Assembly (NCBI GenBank): GCA_015698045.1
Contig: BLAL01000040.1
Location: forward strand, 1,280,501 to 1,344,500
Length of the DNA stretch: 64,000 bases
From: Rhizophagus clarus
Lineage: Eukaryota > Glomeromycota > Glomeromycetes > Glomerales > Glomeraceae
Direction of reading: 5' to 3'
Shown: piece by piece, positions 46,342 to 56,700 of the stretch
How positions within the stretch are numbered: the stretch's first letter is position 1
Layout of the letters: each line of letters begins with the position of its first letter
Position numbers and translations under genes: made by a program
The notes under the pieces: model-generated
The model's database searches: none
What the model was told of the DNA's origin: nothing
The model's input: the letters and a program-made list of their open reading frames with translations, nothing else

Positions 46342-49300
46342 CAGTCAGTGGAAATGTCACAAGACTTGCCGATCATTAATAAATTTAATTCATGTAACAA
46401 TAATCCTAAAGTTTTATATCAAAGTCAATTTTTTAGCTATATACTTAAAATTTTTTAAACTTTCACCATTAATCCTTTGCGTATTGTATTACATATTTTT
46501 ATAGTTTTAAAACCATTTTAGTGTTTATATATAAAAATACTATTGACATAATTTTATCCATTTTTTCACCTTTATGTCGCTGATTGAACTGTTAAACGTA
46601 TTTAGAGGTTTTGAAAAACTACCTAGATATACGCTTTTCATAGCTATTTTTCATAAAACATAAGCAGGAAGTAGTGGTTTAGGTGACAGTTTTTGTAAAA
46701 ACTTTAAATTGTTGTTTTATATTAACTACAATCAGGTAGTCCTTATTTTTTTTATTATACAAAATTTATATAGCTTAATTATTTTTATTAACACGATAAT
46801 TCCACCAATTGTAGACCCTTTTTTTATCCCATTCAGACCCAAATGATTGAAGAATTTCGTCATATACATGAGTTGGAATTCTTTCTTTATAAAACAACAG
46901 ACGGCTAAGTATTTCTTCTTCGTGTTCAAGTATTTTTCTTCGTTTTTTAGGCACCCCATTATCAACTTGTGGCTAAAATAGCAAGAAAATGAATAAAAAA
47001 TTTAGGTATGTAGTTACAATCTATGCATACATCCGGTTGTATTTCTTCATGCCTTCTCTTTTGCTTTGTAATCTTTTTTTGATTAACATAATCCTTATGC
47101 TTTATTCGGCAAATTCCTAAAGCACGCCTTCTTTGTGCATTTCGAGGTTCACTTTTTATCACATCCTGTTTATAAATCATTTGCATTCGTTCCAAACCAC
47201 TGTTATAACATGCAATTAATTTTTCACAGCCTTCCTTATGTATTTCAGGCGGTTCAAAATCTTTAAAAATATCATGTGATAACGGGTCCATCATGCCAAA
47301 AATCACAACTAAATTATCTACTAGCTCCCATAACACCTTTCTTCTGGAATCAACTGCACGTTTACTTTGAGAAATTGAAGTATCTTCAAGATATTCACTT
47401 AAGAGTAAGTCAACTCTATCTCTTTCTTCTTGTGCAGCTTTAATGTTTGCTTTTAACTTCGCTTCATTAATAATATTTCCATTGATGTTTTGTTTTATAA
47501 AATGAACCCCAAAGGTTTCGAGTGCTTCATCAAACCCGAAACATATGAGCTTTTCATTCATAGTCCTTGGTAACCTGAATGCTCCAACATACTTTAAAAT
47601 TTCGTTTAATTTTGGATATTTAGTTAAGGTAGAAAGGTGTTGGGCAATTGCAACTGAATAATTGGATTTTCCAGCACTTGAAAAGAGAGGTGAAGCTGCA
47701 GCAAGAGTATCTCGCTGTAAGGTATGGTTTCCAATTCTCATTCCTATTTTATGAGCCTTCCAAATTCTGGCCCATTGATAAAAAAGATACCAAATTTTTA
47801 AAAAAATATTTGTGCCAGTATTTTCATCCATTATTTCTGATAATGGAAGATTATTTTTCTTTGTATATATATTAATTGCAATTCCAACTGCCACCCACAG
47901 AAGATCCAAAACTCTAGATGTTGTTCGATAATCAACAGCTGCTTCAAACTTATCCAAAAATCGAACACCAAGTCTTCTTGCCAAATTTAATAATCTGTAA
48001 CTAGAAAATAACACAATGAGAACCAGGCAAAAATCTTTGGAAGTATGCCATTGACCAAGCAATGGTCTTAATTGTGGCCACTGTGCTTGGCATCTCATTA
48101 ATCGGCGAAAAATTGCCACGTCAGCAACGATATCAAGGTAGTCAGTTTCCAGAAGATTGAAGTCAATTTTATATATGTTTGCAGCATCTAAAATTGCTTG
48201 ATCTGAGTTTGGATTATCTCCTGGCTCAAGAATTATGACGTGAGGAGAAGAACCTTGACAGCCATGCTCAAATTCTGCAAGTATTGCTTTTTTAATTATT
48301 TCTGCATCAAAATTTTGGTTGTAGATCAAATTTCCTTCATTTGTTCTTTGAAAATCTAATAATCCCTCTAATATCTTTTGCAATCCATATAGAGCTTCTT
48401 GTGTGGTAGAATTCATACCAAATATTCGAGTATCATTTTTTAAGGCAATTATTTCTTCATAATTGGTTACCAAATGATCAGGTACTTCAGATTGAAATGC
48501 CATTCTTAGTGTCATATGAGAACTATTTCGAGTAGTATCATATATATTTCCAAAAGAAAATGTTTTCTGTTTAAAGTCGATATTATCGATTATTGCAAGG
48601 TTCCATATGTTTGATTTTTGGCATAATCTTTTTGTGGGAACAGCTTTACTAATTCGTTCTTTCTCTTGATTTCGTTCATGACGATCACTATGTCCAATTA
48701 CATTCCATACAGCAAGAAGGCAATGAAGTGATGATAACAATTTTGGCTTACGTACTAAACTGCTTAGTACATTAGTTAACCAAATGCCATGCGAAGGAAA
48801 TGTTATACTAGTAATGACAGAAACGAAAAAAGTAACTATCTTTATAATTGTATCTTTAGATAAAGATTTTGTAAGTTGCTTTTGATGTTTTCATTGTCTA
48901 TTACTAACTGCAAGTTTTTGTTTAAAAATCTCTATTAACATTCCCTCAAAAAACTCTGTAATGAAACTTGGAAATGCATTGTAATATTCAGAAAGAGATG
49001 CTGGTGAGCTCAACAGATCTTTTTTGTCATTTATTGCTTTACGTGATTTCCAAAGTTTAATTCCAATTTGTTGACCTAAAATTTCATAGTCAATGGTTTC
49101 TGTATCCTCATTTTGAATTAGGGGTTTCTTGTTATTAATAAAGGTGTCAAGAAAAAGAATTTTTACAATGAAAAGACTGAGCGTTTCATCTGATTTGTCA
49201 TTGTTTAATGTCATTTTTATTGGAGTTGTGGGAAGAAAAGGTATAATAGCTTTAGTAATAGATTTTAAGATTTCTCTTTTTGTTGATTCATCACTTGTAT

Positions 49301-50662
49301 GGGAAATTTTTTTAAGCCAGTTTGCAATAAATTCAATTCTTTTTGATGTATCTTGTTCATGTAACTTATCATGAACACAATTCGATTTTTTACCTTGACC
49401 TGCACGTTTGTGGATATGTCCACCCAATTGTTCATAACAGGAGCAACAAATACATCTTGGTTTTTTTATTTCTTCAAAAGCACGTTTTGATATAAAAGAA
49501 TCCTTTAATGCATTACAATGCATCAATCCATTACAAGGAACTTGGATATTTCGTCCATTAATCAACCAAGAATGTTTACTGCATCCTTCCCCTCGGCTAA
49601 AAAAGGTTACATATTTTTTACATCTTATGCATCTTCGATGTTGAACTAGTGCATCAGTTAATTCAGTAAATATTTTTTCTTTAGGATTGTGAATTTGATT
49701 TTGATCATACAAAAAATGTGAATCACAAACGCCTAATTTTAAATAATTGCTATCGACTTGCTGAACTGCATCACGATCTATTTGCCATATTCCAAGTAAA
49801 TTTCGCAATCTTCTAAGTTTGTAAATTTCATTACATCATTTAATTGTACCTTGAATATTGTCAATAATCACACAAGGGGAAATAGCCGCTTGAACATTAT
49901 ACTTTTTGTTAATAGATCCTTCGCTTATATCAAATTCATCTGGTATTATTTCATCACTTTCTTCTTCAAACTCATTATCATCATCATTCTCATTATTATC
50001 TTGCTCCAATTCTATCTCAATATCATGATCATATTCATCCGCATATGATTCTATTTTACTATCTTCTTCATTTTCATGAGCTAGCATATCATTTAATACA
50101 TTATTAAACTTAAAGGCTAACTCATCAAAATTTATATCCAGTTCATTTTCAGAAAACACTTCTTCAAACACTTCTTTACCATCTTTTAAGTTCTCAATAG
50201 TGCTTTCTAAGTTAAATTCCCGTATCAGCATAAAGCTGTCATCACCTTCAATATTCGACATTATTAAAAATACTCCAACTTTGAGCTCCTGATTGAACAA
50301 AACATAATTAAAACTCGCATTGAGATAACATCCATACGAAAATATTTCAAGTAAAATGTTTCATATTACTTATTTTATAAAAAGGCGTTACATTGTGTAA
50401 ATGTAGTATTACCTTTGACCCGAAATTTTCAATTTTAACCAAATTTAGGCCGGCATTATGTTTTTGGCCAGAATTAAGAAAAATTTTACCAGAATTATGA
50501 TTTTAATGATCGCTAATTTTAAACTACAAAATTATTTTTACCAGAATTTAAGTCTTAAATATGTACTCTATATTCGATAACATCATTGTATTAATAATTT
50601 ATTTTACAATATCATAGTACAAAAAATTTCTCTATCAATTAGTGTGACATTTCCACTGACTG
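46342..50662 (-). mobile_element. Complete-looking DNA transposon, element 2 (TTAA flanks)
   Basis: Both ends read CAGTCAGTGGAAATGTCACA and are flanked by TTAA (46,338-46,341 and 50,663-50,666). The 4,321-bp element encodes one large protein on the minus strand. TTAA duplications are known for piggyBac and Kolobok, and 3-4-bp duplications for Academ. The protein does not look like piggyBac, so I leave the superfamily open. A GGCCAGAATTAAG piece at about 50,415-50,545 is shared with the MITE family of 7760-8173 and may be a later insertion. Element 2 lies 0.8 kb from element 1, in the same orientation, with unrelated ends. Confidence 0.75.
46775..50300 (-). CDS. Putative transposase of element 2 with homeodomain-like tail, two in-frame TGAs
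   Basis: One frame runs from 50,300 (or a second ATG at about 50,261, MSNIEGDD) to 47,031. It resumes after a GTATGC...TTTTAG intron (46,973-47,030) to TAA at 46,775, for 1,156 codons in all. Only TGA at 49,836-49,838 and 48,891-48,893 break it. In both, CGA (Arg) would restore a plausible residue by one C-to-T step. Residues 1-150 are acidic. About 200-300 form a Cys-rich region (RCIRCKKYV, RGEGCSKHSW, PRCICCSCYEQ). A candidate RNase H-like core has WNLAIIDNIDF (about 570), ILEPGDNPNSD (about 693) and LLGQWHTSKDF (about 749), recalling DUF6589-type fungal proteins. The last 50 residues (FGSEWDKKRVYNWWNYRVNK) resemble homeodomain helix 3. It is recently inactivated, or the TGAs are read through. 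Confidence 0.6.
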
Positions 50663-50666
50663 TTAA

Positions 50667-51255
50667 TTATTAATTATACGACTTAAGATGTTTGAGAAGG
50701 TTCAAGGAAAAGATAACTCGTAGTGTTATGATATCAATGCAAACAACTTTTTTTGCAGAAAAAGTTTTTTTTGGTAATAGGTATAACCACGATATAGAAT
50801 TTTTAAAAAAAAGAAAAAAATTGAAAAAAAGATTAATTTTTATTCGATAATCACAATGTCCGTCATTATATTAATTAAATTTTTTTCCTTAGAAAATCTA
50901 TTGAGATCAATGGTAAAAAAGAAACTTATTTTCGAAATTAATCGTAACAATGTGAGAAAAATATTAATTTTACTTGGCCATGATTTAATCACAATATCCA
51001 TCATTATATTAATCATATTTTTTTTTCTTAAAAAAATCTGTATCATATGATGTAATAAGATCAATGGCAAAAAGAATTTTTTTTCTTTTCGTAATTAACC
51101 ATATTAATCATAGATATAATTACGATGCAAGAAAAAGATTAATTTTTTTTGATCATGATGTGGTAAGATCAACGCAAAAAAAAGGGGATAAAAAAAATTT
51201 TTTTTTTTTTTTTATTCAATTATTTCTTTTTTTTTTATATTGAGATATCATTAAA
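50667..51255. repeat. Tandem repeats upstream of the W-P-Q repeat gene
   Basis: Two to three diverged copies of a 130-150-bp unit carry CATTATATTAAT, ATATTTTTTT, AAGATCAATG and AAAAAGAA, then CGAAATTAAYC, and GATCATGATGTGGTAAGATC. The same unit precedes the second copy of the gene start at 54,150-54,250, so the repeat was duplicated with the gene. It probably holds the promoter. Confidence 0.5.
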
Positions 51256-52933
51256 ATGTCTTCTCAAGATCTTGATAAAGAACAAGGAATTCGTAAAAAA
51301 GGTTCTCTTATTAAACATTGGCAGCCATCGCAACTGCAATATCAACAACCTCAGTCTCAATGGCCTCAACAACTTCAACAATCTCAACCTCATCAATTTC
51401 AATGGTCGCAACCACCTCAATCTCAATGACTTCAACAACCTCAACAATCTCAATTTCAATGGCCACAACTACCTCAATCTCAATGGCCTCAACAACCTCA
51501 ACAATCTCAACCTCAATGGCCACAACTACCTCTACCTCAATGGCCTCAACAACCTCAACAACCTCAACAAAATCAGCAACGTCAATGGCCACATCATGAA
51601 TACCAATGGTCGCAATCACCTTCTCAACAACCTCAACAATACTTATCTCAATTACCACCTCAACCTCCTCAACAAATTAATGATGAAGAAAAAATAGGTG
51701 ACCTATAATTGAAATTCATTATTCTTTCTTTTTGTGATATGAATAATTCACTTACCTTGATATTTAATAATTGTAGACAAAATGCTAAAAGAGGAGTTCT
51801 TGAGAATTGAGGAAATAATAAATATATTTCCAGATCCCTATAAAACTAAGAAGAAAATAGCAGATGAATTCGGCCTAATTTTACCCGATTATATCAATTT
51901 TATGACCGAGAAATACAGGAAAAGTCAAAGTCTCATATCAACAATAACATCACTGGAATCCTCTCCGGCGACGTCACCACATTCTCCGCTGCGTTCTCCA
52001 CCTTTGAAGAGCCGCACTCCAATGTAAATATATATAGTAAATCTGTAATATTTAAAATTCATATGTTCTGAGCCCATTTATTTTTATTATAGGGATAATT
52101 TTGAACGACAACTCATAAATAACAATTTGGAGTTGCCGTCTCAATATTTTACTAAAGAACGTCACTACCCCAGAAGTCCTTCCCCAAGACCTAATGCGAA
52201 TGTTCCAGATAAATATACGGAACCTAAAACCAGTCGCGAATATAGTCAAAAACAGATGAGTGAAATATTAGAAAATAATTATAGTTCTCTCCCAAAATGG
52301 ATCTTAGATATCATTTACGTTGAATTAAGAGCACTATTCCTTCGTACTTAATACCTTGATCATTCTTCTAGAAATTTAATAATAGAAGATATAATTAGTA
52401 AATTATTTCTGCATTTTGCTAAGAAGAAAGAAAACAAACAAAAAATTAGTTTTATGGGCAAACGTTTTCAAAAAGTTTTTGATGAATGGAGGAGTGAATT
52501 ATGGTCAAATATAGGTTTCGCTTTCGCATATCAGAATAGTTGCACTAATGATAATATTTTCCAGTTAAAATCTAAAGTTTCAGTCTTAACTATATTTTGT
52601 CAGTGGTTGACATGTGTTTCAAATGAACTATCAGAAGAAATGAAAAAAGCACTCCAAAATGTTATTATTTACGGGATTAGATGTTTAAGTGAGGAGGTGG
52701 ATGATGACAAGACAGCTCGTCGCAACTTTTTTATGGCAAATACAGATTTATACACAATAAATTTGGACTTTGCTTGTACTGATAAAATAGATGTTACAAG
52801 ATCAATGGAGCTGTCTCATTATTACATAAGTGCTGCAAGGTCATTTCCCGAAGATGATGACAAAAAGAATGATAATGATGAAAGAGAGCAAAGAAAGCAT
52901 AAAAAAAAAGTAACTAAGAAGATTGCAAATTAA
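51256..52933 (+). pseudogene. W-P-Q repeat protein gene, three exons, two in-frame stops
   Basis: The exons 51,256-51,697, 51,777-52,023 and 52,093-52,933 join in phase to 510 codons. Exon 1 begins MSSQDLDKEQGIRKKGSLIK and then carries a repeat of QWPQQPQQSQ and QWPQLPQSQ to residue about 145. Exon 2 encodes EEFLRIEEIINIFPDPYKTK and an S/P-rich stretch. Exon 3 has RHYPRSPSPRPNANVPDKYT, then a globular, mostly helical part (GKRFQKVFDEWRSELWSNIG) and a K-rich end. TGA at 51,427 sits where the repeat has TGG, and TAA at 52,349 is followed by continuing, sensible sequence, so I count both as mutations. A shorter protein from a later ATG (52,454) remains possible. I do not recognise the family. 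The prion-like Q/P/W tract suggests self-association, which is an inference. Confidence 0.55.
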
Positions 52934-53026
52934 GGAGGCTAGTGAGAAGCGTTATTATAAATTTTATATAATATATTTTTATTATGTATCATTTTACATT
53001 TTTATCACATCCTTTATTTTTATATT
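52934..53026. other. Spacer
   Basis: A short A/T-rich stretch between the W-P-Q gene and the WD40 fragment. Nothing recognised. Confidence 0.3.
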
Positions 53027-53140
53027 TCTCCAAATGGAGAGGACATTGTAGCTGGAGCTGGTGGTGACGATAATACTTTAAGGTTTTGGAAGATTTTTAA
53101 TACTCTAAGAACAAAAGGGATAGAAAATAAATATTCGTAG
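53027..53140 (+). pseudogene. Cdc20/Cdh1-like final WD40 repeat fragment
   Basis: The frame reads SPNGEDIVAGAGGDDNTLRF, then WKIFNTLRTKG and ends YS before TAG. In Cdc20/Cdh1 (Fizzy) proteins the last WD40 blade reads SPDG-x-IVTGAGDETLRFW-x-VF, a match at most positions. These proteins activate the anaphase-promoting complex. Only the last blade is present. There is an extra Gly-Asp around GAGGDDN, and the C-terminal Ile-Arg tail that normally docks on the complex is missing. This is a gene scrap, perhaps a retained last exon. Other WD40 proteins cannot be ruled out. Confidence 0.5.
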
Positions 53141-54150
53141 AAACTTGATGGTCTTATAATGTTATAGCGCTTTGATTTTTTTATTCGATCAATAGTTTAT
53201 AGTAAATATTTAGCATAGAAAAGCTATAATTTAGTAATTATACTTAACATTTACATTATTAATACTTTTATTATTAACACTTTTAATCATAAATAAAGTT
53301 CATATCAATAATTTTGCTTAATATATATATAATTTATTCTTTGCTGAAATGTATTGAATTGTGTCTGAATAGTAAACATATCATGCAAATAATCATCTAC
53401 CGATCATGGATCAATTTACCGATAAATCGTTACAAATTATTATTAAAGTCGTTCCAATTTTAAAAATTTATTAACCATGTCGATAAAATTTAGTAAATGT
53501 ATTGAATAGAATAATGTCTCTAATACATTTCAAATACTGTATATTAAAATATACATTCGTAAATAAAATGAGACTACTTTTACTGGACAAGGCAATTTTT
53601 TCAAGATATCGTATGATACTTTTATGATATCATAAATGTACTTAAAATTCGAATTTTAATATGGTTGTAAAGACATTTTACATAATAAAAAATCATTTTG
53701 AAAACCACATTAGAACCCATTTCCGATGCTTACCAGAACATCATAAAATATGTCATCCTGACAATGTATTTAAAACCATTTTATGATAATTTTCACAATT
53801 TTGTAAAGATTGACAGAACATGATTAATATATTTTAAAATGCCAATAAATTATTTTATTATACGGCTAAATAATAATACATAAACTACTAGTATAATTTA
53901 CAAAATAGAAAAATTCCAAAGAAACGAACTGTTAGTAATAGTACATTAAAAAAAAAAGATTTAAAAAAAAAATGTTATAAAATACCCATCAAAATCTACA
54001 TCCCTGAGCTCCAGTTGAAATTCCATGCTTTGAACCTGTCTAAAAAAAAGAACAAGTGTTAATACATTTCGTTAAAGTAGTAATTAAAAAAACTCTTCTC
54101 TTACCAAATTCTCAATATTTAAAATCATATGGAAAATACATCAAAGTATA
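53141..54150. other. Intergenic, no gene
   Basis: A/T-rich sequence. I noticed TTATGATAT/ATATCATAA-like inverted bits at 53,600-53,780, possibly an old MITE, but could not define ends. Confidence 0.35.
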
Positions 54151-54460
54151 TCAAAAAAAATATATTTTTTCTTTCGAAATTGACCACCATATTAATCATA
54201 CTCGATCATGATGTGTTAAGATCAATGCAAAAATAAGGAATGAAAGAATTGATTTATAATAATAAAAAAAAATGAGAAGAAAAAAAAAATTTTTGACTCA
54301 CATTTTAATCTGTAGAATCATCATCAAACAAGTTTTAAAAATGTCTTCTCAATATCGTAATAAATCTATACAAGAACAAGAAATTCGTAAAAAGAATTCT
54401 CTTATTAAAATTTGGAAGCCTTTGCAACCGCAATCTCAACAACCTCTGTGGCGGTGACAT
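54150..54460 (+). pseudogene. Partial second copy of the W-P-Q gene start
   Basis: The promoter repeat (CGAAATTGACCACCATATTA, GATCATGATGTGTTAAGATC) is followed by ATG at 54,341 encoding MSSQYRNKSIQEQEIRKKNS and LIKIWKPLQPQSQQPLWR, then TGA. This matches MSSQDLDKEQGIRKKGSLIK and HWQPSQ of the gene at 51,256. Similarity ends early in the Q repeat. It is a truncated duplicate lying 3.1 kb downstream in the same orientation. Confidence 0.65.
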
Positions 54461-54639
54461 ACGGAAGTAGTCAAAGTCCCATAGTATATTTTTATGTAAT
54501 CTTGCTTAATCGTATAAAAATATCAGAATTTTATTTTAATAATATGGCAGCACATTATACATATAAAAGTTATAAAAAAAAAAAAAGTTTAATATTTGCG
54601 GTATTGCAGATGAGTTGCGATACCACAAATGAGTTGTGG

Positions 54640-55030
54640 CAATAAAGTGATGATATCAAATCAATATCGTAAATACATCTTTTTTTATTCCTGAAATTAC
54701 CAATATCATAATGATATCAAGACTATACCGATCAGATATTTTTTTAAATAAATGTTGTCACGATATCTCGGCGATAAATTGTGGGATGAAGTGACGATAT
54801 CAAATCAATATCACAAATATATCATCCTTTTTTTTTGAAATTATCAACATCGTAATGATATCAAGGCTGTGCCAATTTGATATTCTTTTGAATAGATATC
54901 ATCACGATATTTTCACGATAAATTATGGTGATAAAGTAACGATATCAAATCAACATTATAACAATATCATTATAGAAATTGATACTATTATGACATGAAA
55001 TTTATATCATACCCGTATCAATTCAACATC
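54640..55030. repeat. GATATC tandem repeat, three copies of about 125 bp
   Basis: Units hold AAGTGACGATATCAAATCAA, TATCRYAAATAYATC, TTGAAATTATCAACATCGTA, ATGATATCAAGGCT and TCACGATATYTCGRCGATAA. Starts are at about 54,645, 54,790 and 54,935. It is the same motif family as at 27.8 kb. Confidence 0.6.
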
Positions 55031-56160
55031 GCTCATATTTTCAAGGTTTCTGTAAAGTAATGTATAAATAGTGTATAGGAAACTATAACTGGAGAGTAAT
55101 TATCACTATTAAAAGACACATCAGATACAAATTTTTATGCAAAAATCTTAAATACTTTAAATAAAAGGTTATTTTTTTTAAATTGTACAAAAATATTTGA
55201 TAAGATGATTTGCAGTTTTGTAAATAAATCACTATATATGGGATACACTAACAATAAATATAAACAATTAATTGAAAAATTTATCATAAAATTCTAACTA
55301 AAAGTCAAAAAAATCTAGAAATAAAGATATTTAAAGATCATACAATAGAAAAAATATTATAAAAATACATCAAAGATCAAAAAAAAATGTATAACAATGA
55401 AAGATATATAAAAAACTTTCTATAACAAAAATTATGAGTCAAATAAAAAGGTATTTTCACAAGGTTGCATTGATAGATGAGTTGAATCATGTATAGAAGA
55501 AACAAGTAAATTAAAAAAATTATAGAGAGAGTAAAAGATCGATGATTTATAGATATATACTTTTAATAAGAATTTATTATTTAGCATAAAATTAAAATAT
55601 AGGTAGCTTAGATAGAACCCGAACATCTCTCATTTAGGTCAAATATGATGTATAGTAAAATTTTCAATTTAGGATATCTTGGTCAATATTAATGCTGTTA
55701 ATATAAAAATTTATATCATTAGATTTGTCTCATTAAGACGAATCCAATGATATAAATTTTATTAAAATCCAATCAGTAGATTTTTTAAATACAGGGGTAT
55801 GTAGAATAAGAAATTTTTAAAAATACCTCTGAAATAAGCAACTTTTTAAAAATTTTATATGATCAATAAGCAAACTCAACCTCTGACCTATTTATATATA
55901 GTTCGGGGTCCTGCTTAGATTTAGAATTTATTGTAATTTATACTTTTATTCTTTTAGTTTAATTTTTATTTTTATTTTTTTTTTTTATTTTTCACATTTG
56001 ATTAGTTGGTTTTAATAATAATAGTTTATATAAAATAATTTAATTTAGTATGAAGTTTAAAATTTAGATAGGTTTTCATTATTTTTATAGTAACTTTGAT
56101 GTATAGGTATAAATTTTTTTATACTTAAATTAGTGGATTATAACTGTTAAAGTTATATTT
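55031..56160. other. A/T-rich intergenic with a 55-bp palindrome
   Basis: A near-perfect palindrome lies at 55,706-55,760: AAAATTTATATCATTAGATT and its complement meet around GTCTCATTAAGAC. It could extrude as a hairpin or mark a small foldback MITE. Elsewhere I see no gene, and the 64-codon minus-strand frame at 55,432-55,626 has no support. Confidence 0.5.
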
Positions 56161-56700
56161 TTGAGAGCGTTCATTAAAGAAAAAAAAAAATAAATTTTTT
56201 TTATACAAATTTTTAAAAATTAAAAAAATCTTTATTTATTAAAAATATCCTATATGAATCTTAAAAATATCAAATATTTTATATTTTTAGAAAATCTTTT
56301 TAAAAAAAAATTTTCTATTAATAAATATTTTATATGAACTTTTCCTATACAAATTTCATATGAACTCTTCTCATATAAACTTAGAAAATTTTTTAAAAAA
56401 AAATTTTTTATCAGATATCCTATATAAAACCTTCCTATATAAACTTAAAAAATTTCTTAAAAAAAAAATTTTTTATTAAATATTCTATATAAACTCTTTT
56501 TATATAAACTTTTTTTATATGAACTTTTAGAAAATTTTTCAAAAAAAATTTTTCTATTAGATATTCTATATATTGGAACTCTTTTTATACAAGCTCTTAA
56601 AAATTTTTTTAAAAAAAATTTACAATAGTATTTATCAAAATACCCTATATGAATTTTAAAAAATTTTTGAAAAAATTTTTTTTTAAATTTAAAGAGTTTT
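56160..56700. repeat. A/T-rich tandem array, second locus of the 26.8-kb unit
   Basis: Six to eight units of TTTTTTATTAAATATTCTAT, ATAAACTCTTTTTATATAAA and CTTTTAGAAAATTTTTC-like sequence. They match the array at 26,816-27,690 in both sequence and unit length. Confidence 0.6.

Noticed and set aside
51311-51658. Minus-strand 115-codon and plus-strand shifted frames over the Q repeat (EVVEVVEAIEIEVV and TSTISTS types).
   Set aside because: These are shadows of the W-P-Q coding repeat in other frames. Only the Q-rich frame continues in phase through two introns.
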